A DNA stretch of 10,802 nucleotides from contig UQJE01000082.1 of NCBI GenBank assembly GCA_900541345.1, forward strand, positions 1-10,802, written 5' to 3'. Positions within the stretch are counted from its first letter, which is position 1. Each line of letters begins with the position of its first letter. Below the pieces are notes generated by a model, which saw only the letters and a list, made by a program, of their open reading frames with translations, did not search any database and was not told the DNA's origin. Positions 6,088-10,802 of the stretch are shown one piece after another. The position numbers were made by a program, and so were the translations under genes. Source of the stretch: an uncultured Blautia sp. (lineage in GTDB: Bacteria; Bacillota; Clostridia; Lachnospirales; Lachnospiraceae).

Positions 6088-6778
6088 ATTCAGCAAGCAG
6101 GGACCTGTAAAATTTGTAGGGCATCTTGATACAATGCGTTATTTTCAGAAAGCCATCAGAAGAGCAGGGCTTCCCGTTGCTTTTTCCGGGGGCTACAGTC
6201 CTCATATGATTATGTCTTTTGCGGCGCCTCTTGGAGTAGGAACCACAAGCAAAGGAGAATATTTTGATGTGGAATTTACAGAAGTTATTTCCACAAAGGA
6301 AATTGTGGAGCGTTTAAACGGCACAATGGCAGAAGGAATGCAGGTTCTAAGTGCCCGGCGAGTAGAGGATGGAAAAGCAAGTAAGGCAATGGCTCTCGTG
6401 GCAGCAGCCGATTATTACGTGGAATTTCGCGAGGGAAAAGAGCCAAAAAGTGACTGGAAGGATAAAATTTCTCAGTTTTTATCTCAGGAGGAAATTCTGG
6501 TTACAAAGAAGACAAAGAAAAGTGAAAAGGAAGTAAATATTCGTCCTTTTATTTATAAAATGGAGCTTCACGAAGATAAAATATTTTATATGCTGGCGTC
6601 TGCAAGCGCCAATTATACAAAACCGGAGCTTGTGACAGATACCTTTTTTCAGTGGATGGGAGAAGAACTTTCTCCTTTTGCCTATGCAGTAGAGAGACTG
6701 GAAGTGTATGCCAATACAGGGACAGAGGAAAAACCGAGGTTTGTTCCTCTGGAAGCATTAGGTGAGGAAGTTGAGTAA
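6071..6778 (+). CDS. DUF2344 / TIGR03936-like radical SAM-associated protein
   Basis: This 235-aa protein begins MKVRIKFSKQGPVKFVGHLD and contains RAGLPVAFSGGYSPH (31-45) and FAAPLGVG (50-57), the conserved N-terminal signature of the DUF2344 family. No catalytic residues of a known enzyme are recognisable. The family nearly always occurs next to, or fused to, the TIGR03960 radical SAM protein, which implies a shared task, perhaps presenting the substrate; this is inference. ATG 6071 is preferred because GGAGGAGG (6055-6062) stands 8 nt upstream; an in-frame ATG at 6038 lies inside the upstream gene without a good site. The start lies within the last codons of the radical SAM gene, which indicates translational coupling. 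The 3' end overlaps the ribonuclease gene. Confidence 0.88.
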   Translation: MKVRIKFSKQGPVKFVGHLDTMRYFQKAIRRAGLPVAFSGGYSPHMIMSFAAPLGVGTTSKGEYFDVEFTEVISTKEIVERLNGTMAEGMQVLSARRVEDGKASKAMALVAAADYYVEFREGKEPKSDWKDKISQFLSQEEILVTKKTKKSEKEVNIRPFIYKMELHEDKIFYMLASASANYTKPELVTDTFFQWMGEELSPFAYAVERLEVYANTGTEEKPRFVPLEALGEEVE

Positions 6779-7985
6779 ACTGATCATTGCCGGAATGGAA
6801 ATAGAGGGTGTTTCCTGTAATACCTGTGCTCTGGAAGAGGACGGGCATATTATGGAGCTTATGCTCGAGGAAAAAGGGAAAAAATCGATTCTGGGAAATA
6901 TTTATGTAGGGCAGGTAGAAAATATTGCCGCAAATATTCAGGCGGCATTTGTCATGATTGATCCGGATACCAGATGCTACCTTCCTTTAAGTGATGTGAA
7001 AAATCCTGTTTTTTCCTCCGGACGAACAGGAGATGCTCCCCTTCGTCCCGGGGATATGCTGCTTGTACAGGTGAGCCGTGAGGCGATGAAGGGAAAACTT
7101 CCTGCTGTCACTACGAATCTGAATTTTACAGGAAAATATCTGGTTCTTACTACAGGGGAGAAAAAGATTGGTTTTTCCAAAAAACTGATTCAGGAAGAGA
7201 AAAATAAGCTGAATAAATGGCTGGAAGAAGAAAGGGCAGTTTCTCCCCGGGAGTACGGTATTGTTGTCCGTACAAATGCAGGAGAGGCAAGTAAGGAAGA
7301 ATTTCTCACAGAACTTTCTTTTTTGAAGAGTCTTTATGAAAAAACGGCGGTATATGGCAGGAGTCGTACCTGTTTCAGCTGTGTTTATGAAACAGAACCT
7401 TTTTATATGAATGCTGTTCGTGACACATACAGCAAACATTTGGATGAGATTGTGACCGATATACCTGAGGTTTTTGAACATATTACGGCGTATCTTAAAG
7501 AAGTAAGCCACGGAGAGGAAAATAAGGTGCGTCTTTATGAGGATGCGCTTCTTCCTTTATATAAGCTGTACAGGATTGGCATTGCCCTTGAGGAAGTTCA
7601 GAAGCAGAAGGTGTGGTTAAAAAGCGGCGGTTTTCTTGTAATCCAGCAAACAGAAGCTTTTGTTTCTATTGACGTAAACAGCGGAAAGTTTACAGGGAAG
7701 AAAAAGGCGGAGGAGACATACCGAAAGATCAATTTGGAGGCAGCAGGAGAAATTGCAAGGCAGCTTCGTCTGCGAAATCTGTCCGGTATTATTCTGATTG
7801 ATTTTATTAATATGGAAAACCCGGATCATCAGGACGAACTCTTTCATGTGCTTCAAAAGCACTTAAGAAAAGATTCTGTCAAGGCGAAGGCAGTGGATAT
7901 TACGCCGCTTCATATTCTGGAAATGACAAGAAAAAAAGTGCGTCGTCCTCTTTCTGAGGATTTAAAAGAAATAAGTTTGCGATAA
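6771..7985 (+). CDS. rng: RNase E/G family endoribonuclease, short form without zinc-link
   Basis: This 404-aa protein should cut single-stranded, AU-rich RNA, for example in mRNA decay or rRNA maturation. An S1 RNA-binding domain lies at about 38-125 (GNIYVGQVENIAANIQAAFV). The catalytic DNase I-like domain holds Asp301 (SIDVNSGKFTG) and Asp344 (ILIDFINM), equivalent to Asp303 and Asp346 of E. coli RNase E, which bind Mg2+. The protein stops at MTRKKVRRPLSEDLKEISLR, just where other members carry the CPxC zinc-link that joins the dimer; that motif is missing, as is the RNase E scaffold. The TTG start 6771 follows AGGTGA (6760-6765) at 5 nt and gives the usual xSKLII N-terminus; GTG 6762 is an alternative. 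It overlaps the DUF2344 stop by 8 nt. Whether it is closer to RNase G or E is not settled. Confidence 0.88.
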   Translation: MSKLIIAGMEIEGVSCNTCALEEDGHIMELMLEEKGKKSILGNIYVGQVENIAANIQAAFVMIDPDTRCYLPLSDVKNPVFSSGRTGDAPLRPGDMLLVQVSREAMKGKLPAVTTNLNFTGKYLVLTTGEKKIGFSKKLIQEEKNKLNKWLEEERAVSPREYGIVVRTNAGEASKEEFLTELSFLKSLYEKTAVYGRSRTCFSCVYETEPFYMNAVRDTYSKHLDEIVTDIPEVFEHITAYLKEVSHGEENKVRLYEDALLPLYKLYRIGIALEEVQKQKVWLKSGGFLVIQQTEAFVSIDVNSGKFTGKKKAEETYRKINLEAAGEIARQLRLRNLSGIILIDFINMENPDHQDELFHVLQKHLRKDSVKAKAVDITPLHILEMTRKKVRRPLSEDLKEISLR

Positions 7986-8022
7986 TATATTTATGTTAAC
8001 TAAAAAGCTTTGGAGGGATACT

Positions 8023-8391
8023 ATGCTGAAATTTACACATTTTAATTTTAATGTATTGAATCTTGAAAAAAGCCTTGCTTTTTATAAAGCGGCATTGGGC
8101 CTTGAGCCGGTAAGAGAGTTAAATGCTCCGGATGGTTCTTTTAAGCTTGTTTATCTTGGGGATGGGGAAACCGATTTCCAGCTTGAGCTCACATGGCTTC
8201 GCGACAGAGCAGAGGCGTACAATCTTGGAGAATGTGAATTTCATCTTGCATTTGATACAGATAAATATGAAGAGCTGCATAAACATCACAAGGAGATGGG
8301 ATGCATTGCATTTGAAAATCCGGAAATGGGCATTTATTTTATTACAGATCCGGACGGATACTGGATTGAAATTCTGCCCGTAAAAAAATAA
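8023..8391 (+). CDS. VOC-superfamily protein, glyoxalase I (lactoylglutathione lyase)-like
   Basis: This 122-aa protein is a complete two-motif VOC fold. The metal ligands of glyoxalase I appear to be present: His6 (THFNFNV), Glu55 (FQLELTW), His74 (EFHLAF) and Glu116 (YWIEILP), in the spacing of E. coli GloA (H5, E56, H74, E122). ITDPDGYWIE is the classic C-terminal signature. It may detoxify methylglyoxal or act on a related substrate; clostridia often lack glutathione, so the thiol cofactor is open. ATG 8023 follows GGAGGG (8012-8017) at 5 nt, whereas an earlier in-frame ATG at 7993 has none. It lies 37 nt after the RNase gene with no terminator, so it probably shares that transcript. It is not a usual member of this conserved cluster. 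Confidence 0.85.
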   Translation: MLKFTHFNFNVLNLEKSLAFYKAALGLEPVRELNAPDGSFKLVYLGDGETDFQLELTWLRDRAEAYNLGECEFHLAFDTDKYEELHKHHKEMGCIAFENPEMGIYFITDPDGYWIEILPVKK

Positions 8392-8423
8392 GACAAAATA
8401 AGAGATTTTTTTCAAAAATCATA

Positions 8424-8452
8424 TTGACGGATTGCTATTTCCGTGCTAAGAT
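8424..8452 (+). promoter_or_regulatory. Predicted sigma-A promoter of the rplU-prp-rpmA(-obgE) operon
   Basis: A -35 TTGACG (8424-8429) and a -10 TAAGAT (8447-8452) are separated by 17 bp. Transcription should start near 8459, right at the beginning of the L21 leader. Confidence 0.75.
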
Positions 8453-8458
8453 AAACGA

Positions 8459-8529
8459 GTATGCCGCACAGAGAGGTTTAAGAACCAAACGGTCACCATA
8501 TCTGGCGAGTAAAGATTATAGGAGGTGCC
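8459..8529 (+). ncRNA. L21 leader RNA (ribosomal protein leader, autoregulatory)
   Basis: The untranslated leader shows the blocks of the Firmicutes L21 leader: GGTT/AACC with a TAAG loop (8475-8486), then a stem with the loop TATC in TCACCATATCTGGCGA (8493-8508), followed by GAGTAAA and the rplU ribosome binding site GGAGGTG (8521-8527). Such leaders are thought to let a product of the operon, probably L21, repress its own translation or transcription. One position differs from the recalled consensus TCGCCA, giving an A-C mismatch in the stem. Identified from recalled sequence blocks, not from a covariance search. Confidence 0.75.
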
Positions 8530-8533
8530 ACAA

Positions 8534-8839
8534 ATGTACGCAATTATTGCAACAGGTGGTAAACAGTACAAAGTTGCTGAAGGCGACGTAATCAGAGTTG
8601 AAAAACTCGGTGTTGAAGCTGGTGAAACCGTAACTTTTGACAATGTGATTGCAGTAAGCAATGACGGATTAAAAGTTGGAGATGATGTAAAAGGTGCCAG
8701 TGTTACCGCTTCTGTAGTTGAAAATGGTAAAGCTAAAAAAGTTATCGTTTACAAATACAAAAGAAAAACTGGTTATCACAAGAAAAACGGTCACAGACAG
8801 CAGTACACTAAAGTTAAAATCGAAAAGATTAACGGCTAA
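8534..8839 (+). CDS. rplU: 50S ribosomal protein L21
   Basis: This 101-aa protein is full length and begins with the L21 hallmark MYAIIATGGKQYKVAEGD. The C-terminal signature is KRKTGYHKKNGHRQQYTKVKI, the basic tail that contacts 23S rRNA near L20. ATG 8534 follows GGAGGTG (8521-8527); the GTG inside that site would be in frame but is part of the binding site. Codons are biased towards those of highly expressed genes. It is the first gene of the 50S operon, under the L21 leader and its own promoter. Confidence 0.97.
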   Translation: MYAIIATGGKQYKVAEGDVIRVEKLGVEAGETVTFDNVIAVSNDGLKVGDDVKGASVTASVVENGKAKKVIVYKYKRKTGYHKKNGHRQQYTKVKIEKING

Positions 8840-8851
8840 TCTGGTGTCATT

Positions 8852-9172
8852 ATGATTACAATTACAGTTAAGAAGAGAAACTATGATTATGTGGACTTTC
8901 GTTCGAAAGGCCATGCCGGTTATGCAGAAGCAGGACAGGATATTGTTTGCGCTGCTGTATCAGCCCTGATTATTAATACTGTGAATTCTCTCGAGACATT
9001 TACAGAAGATGATTTTCAGGCATCTGAGCAGGATGGGTTTGTGTCCATTCACTTTTTCGGAAAGAATACAGAGAAGGGAAGACTTCTTATGGATTCCCTG
9101 ATTCTCGGATTAACAGAAATTGAGCATAGTTATAACAATCGATATTTGACAGTAAAAGTCAAGGAGGTGTAA
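8852..9172 (+). CDS. prp: Ribosomal-processing cysteine protease Prp
   Basis: This 106-aa protein carries the Prp motif GHAGYAEAGQDIVCAAVSAL with the catalytic pair His21 and Cys33. Prp removes the N-terminal leader of L27 before it can function in the ribosome; the substrate gene is the next one and has the matching cleavage site. The gene sits 12 nt after rplU and 4 nt before rpmA. Its own ribosome binding site is poor (GGTG at 8843-8846), in contrast to the near-consensus sites of both neighbours, so it is probably made in small amounts by coupling to rplU translation. Confidence 0.95.
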   Translation: MITITVKKRNYDYVDFRSKGHAGYAEAGQDIVCAAVSALIINTVNSLETFTEDDFQASEQDGFVSIHFFGKNTEKGRLLMDSLILGLTEIEHSYNNRYLTVKVKEV

Positions 9173-9176
9173 CAAC

Positions 9177-9464
9177 ATGATGAAAATGAACCTTCAGTTA
9201 TTCGCACATAAAAAAGGAGTTGGTTCTACAAAGAACGGTCGTGATTCCGAATCTAAGAGATTAGGTGCGAAAAGAGCAGACGGACAGTTTGTAAAAGCTG
9301 GAAATATTCTTTACAGACAGCGCGGAACTAAGATTCACCCAGGTGAAAACGTAGGCTGTGGAAAAGATTATACTTTATTTGCACTGAAAGATGGTGTTGT
9401 AAGATTCACCAGAAAAGGACGCGATAAGAAACAGGTTTCTATCGTTGTAACAGATGCAGAGTAA
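9177..9464 (+). CDS. rpmA: 50S ribosomal protein L27 with Prp-cleaved N-terminal leader
   Basis: This 95-aa protein is L27, whose N-terminal tail reaches the peptidyl transferase centre. The precursor starts MMKMNLQLFAHKKGVGSTKN; the motif NLQLF followed by A is the Prp cleavage site found in Firmicutes, leaving AHKKG as the mature N-terminus. GRDSESKRLGAKRADGQ is the conserved body signature. The start is ATG 9177, with AAGGAGGTG (9161-9169) upstream; a second ATG follows directly and is less well spaced. Confidence 0.97.
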   Translation: MMKMNLQLFAHKKGVGSTKNGRDSESKRLGAKRADGQFVKAGNILYRQRGTKIHPGENVGCGKDYTLFALKDGVVRFTRKGRDKKQVSIVVTDAE

Positions 9465-9476
9465 TTTTGGTTAAGT

Positions 9477-9515
9477 GGGAGGCTTCAAATCTATATGGTT
9501 TGGAGCCTCTCTTTT
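9477..9515 (+). terminator. Attenuator-like intrinsic terminator between rpmA and obgE
   Basis: A 13-bp stem pairs 9477-9489 with 9499-9511 (core GAGGCTTCAAA/TTTGGAGCCTC) around a 9-nt loop, followed by a short T-run (9512-9515). The weak T-run suggests partial termination that lowers obgE expression relative to the ribosomal proteins. obgE begins only 25 nt later and no separate promoter is evident. Confidence 0.7.
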
Positions 9516-9539
9516 CATAAAAGAGAACAGAGGTAGAAT

Positions 9540-10802
9540 ATGTTTGCAGATAGAGCAAAAATTTTAATTCGTTCCGGAAAAGGCGGGGACGGACATGTAA
9601 GTTTCCGAAGAGAATTATATGTTCCCAACGGCGGTCCGGACGGTGGAGACGGCGGTCGCGGCGGAGACGTTATTTTTGAGGTAGACGAAGGTCAGAATAC
9701 CCTGGGCGACTACCGTCATAAACGGAAGTATAAGGCACAGGACGGTGAGGAAGGCGGAAAGCGTCGCTGTCATGGGGCAGATGGAAAAAGCATTGTGCTG
9801 AAGGTGCCGGAAGGAACGGTAATCATGGAAGCAGAATCCCGCAAGGTGATTGCAGATATGTCGGGAGAAAACAGACGCCAGGTTGTATTAAAAGGTGGTC
9901 GCGGCGGAAAAGGAAATCAGCATTATGCGACTGCCACTATGCAGGTACCCAAATATGCACAGCCAGGACAGCCGGCGCAAGAACTGGAAGTTCTTCTTGA
10001 ATTGAAAGTGATCGCAGATGTGGGGCTTGTAGGATTTCCAAATGTTGGAAAATCCACTTTCCTTTCCCGTGTGACAAATGCACAGCCTAAAATCGCCAAC
10101 TATCACTTTACAACCTTAAGTCCGAATCTTGGTGTGGTAGATACAGAGAACGGCGGTTTTGTAATTGCTGATATACCGGGGCTGATTGAGGGAGCTTCAG
10201 AAGGCGTTGGACTTGGATATGAATTTCTTCGCCACATTGAGCGTACAAGGGTGATGATTCACATTGTGGACGCAGCTTCTACAGAGGGAAGAGATCCGAT
10301 TGAAGATATTTATAAAATCAATAAAGAGCTGGAAGCATACAATCCGGAAATTGCTTCTCGTCCTCAGGTAATTGCAGCAAATAAAATTGACTGTATTTTT
10401 GACGATGGGGAAGAAAACCCGATTGATAAGCTGAAAGCAGAATTTGAGCCAAAAGGGATTTCCGTATATCCCATTTCAGCAGTGACAGGACAGGGCGTTC
10501 GTGAGCTTCTTTTCCATGTAAAAGAACTTCTTGATTCCTGTGAGCGAGAACCGATTGTATTTGAACAGGAATTCTTCCCGGAGGACGTCTTAATTACAGA
10601 AAATCTTCCATTTACAGTGGAGCATCTGGAAGAGGACGAGCATATTTTCGTTGTAGAAGGACCAAAAATCGAAAAAATGCTTGGCTACACAAATCTGGAT
10701 TCCGAGAAGGGATTTGCATTTTTCCAGAAATTCCTGAAGGACGGAGGTATTCTGGAAGAGCTTGAAAAAGCAGGCATCCAGGAAGGCGATACCGTTCGTA
10801 TG
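9540..10802 (+). CDS. obgE: GTPase Obg/CgtA (3' end cut by window edge)
   Basis: 421 codons are visible and the frame is still open at the last base, so only about 5-15 residues are likely missing. The N-terminal glycine-rich Obg fold (1-158) contains KGGDGHVSFRRE and GGPDGGDGGRGGDV. The G domain follows: G1 GFPNVGKS (165-172), G2 TTL (191-193), G3 DIPG (211-214), G4 NKID (281-284), G5 SAVTGQG (313-319). The C-terminal OCT domain (about 340-421) distinguishes the Firmicutes/actinobacterial form from that of E. coli. Obg binds 50S precursors and (p)ppGpp and is essential in most bacteria. ATG 9540 follows AGAGGT (9529-9534). Its place behind rplU-prp-rpmA is the standard order. Confidence 0.96.
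   Translation, partial: MFADRAKILIRSGKGGDGHVSFRRELYVPNGGPDGGDGGRGGDVIFEVDEGQNTLGDYRHKRKYKAQDGEEGGKRRCHGADGKSIVLKVPEGTVIMEAESRKVIADMSGENRRQVVLKGGRGGKGNQHYATATMQVPKYAQPGQPAQELEVLLELKVIADVGLVGFPNVGKSTFLSRVTNAQPKIANYHFTTLSPNLGVVDTENGGFVIADIPGLIEGASEGVGLGYEFLRHIERTRVMIHIVDAASTEGRDPIEDIYKINKELEAYNPEIASRPQVIAANKIDCIFDDGEENPIDKLKAEFEPKGISVYPISAVTGQGVRELLFHVKELLDSCEREPIVFEQEFFPEDVLITENLPFTVEHLEEDEHIFVVEGPKIEKMLGYTNLDSEKGFAFFQKFLKDGGILEELEKAGIQEGDTVRM

Noticed and set aside
6987..7511. Antisense open frame of 174 codons opposite the RNase gene
   Set aside because: It mirrors the codon pattern of the confidently identified + strand gene and has no promoter, start site or recognisable motif.
8404..8420. 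Perfect 7-bp hairpin GATTTTT/AAAAATC after the VOC gene as a terminator
   Set aside because: The stem is almost all A-T with a 3-nt loop and there is no T-run after it, so termination is doubtful.
1..10802. tRNA, rRNA, CRISPR array, transposase gene or prophage genes
   Set aside because: No cloverleaf, regularly spaced repeats, or transposase/phage motifs were seen on either strand.

Overview
The window reads as a chromosomal segment of a low-to-mid-GC Gram-positive anaerobe, most likely a member of the Lachnospiraceae (Clostridia). The reasons are the style of the ribosomal proteins, L27 with an N-terminal leader cleaved by Prp, a B12-dependent ribonucleotide reductase, strong AGGAGG-type ribosome binding sites, and the gene order radical SAM / DUF2344 / RNase E-G / rplU / prp / rpmA / obgE. 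The exact genus cannot be fixed from the sequence alone. All genes lie on the + strand.

Region 1 (1-2183): the 3' end of mntP (manganese exporter), then nrdJ, a class II (adenosylcobalamin) ribonucleotide reductase. Its promoter carries what look like two tandem NrdR boxes 31 bp apart.

Region 2 (2184-3534): a strong promoter drives a yybP-ykoY (Mn2+-sensing) riboswitch with a clear terminator expression platform. About 145 bp of hairpin-rich repeat-like DNA follows, then two genes: an unrecognised 153-aa protein with an internal duplication and a YccF/DUF307 membrane protein. A long-stem terminator closes the unit. A manganese riboswitch in front of these two genes is the most interesting signal in the window.

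Region 3 (3535-4164): an AT-rich island with an orphan BlaI/MecI-family regulator and a palindrome over its own -10 box. A short intergenic stretch after it holds the promoter of the next operon.

Region 4 (4165-8391): an operon of a B12-binding-type radical SAM protein (TIGR03960-like), its DUF2344 partner (TIGR03936-like) and an RNase E/G family ribonuclease. Consecutive genes overlap, which suggests translational coupling. A VOC/glyoxalase-like enzyme follows.

Region 5 (8392-10802): a promoter and L21 leader RNA, then rplU, prp and rpmA, an attenuator-like hairpin, and obgE, which runs off the right edge. Prp matures L27 by removing its N-terminal leader, and Obg is a ribosome-assembly GTPase, so this is a 50S-assembly operon. 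The RNase and radical SAM genes upstream are its conserved but partly uncharacterised companions.
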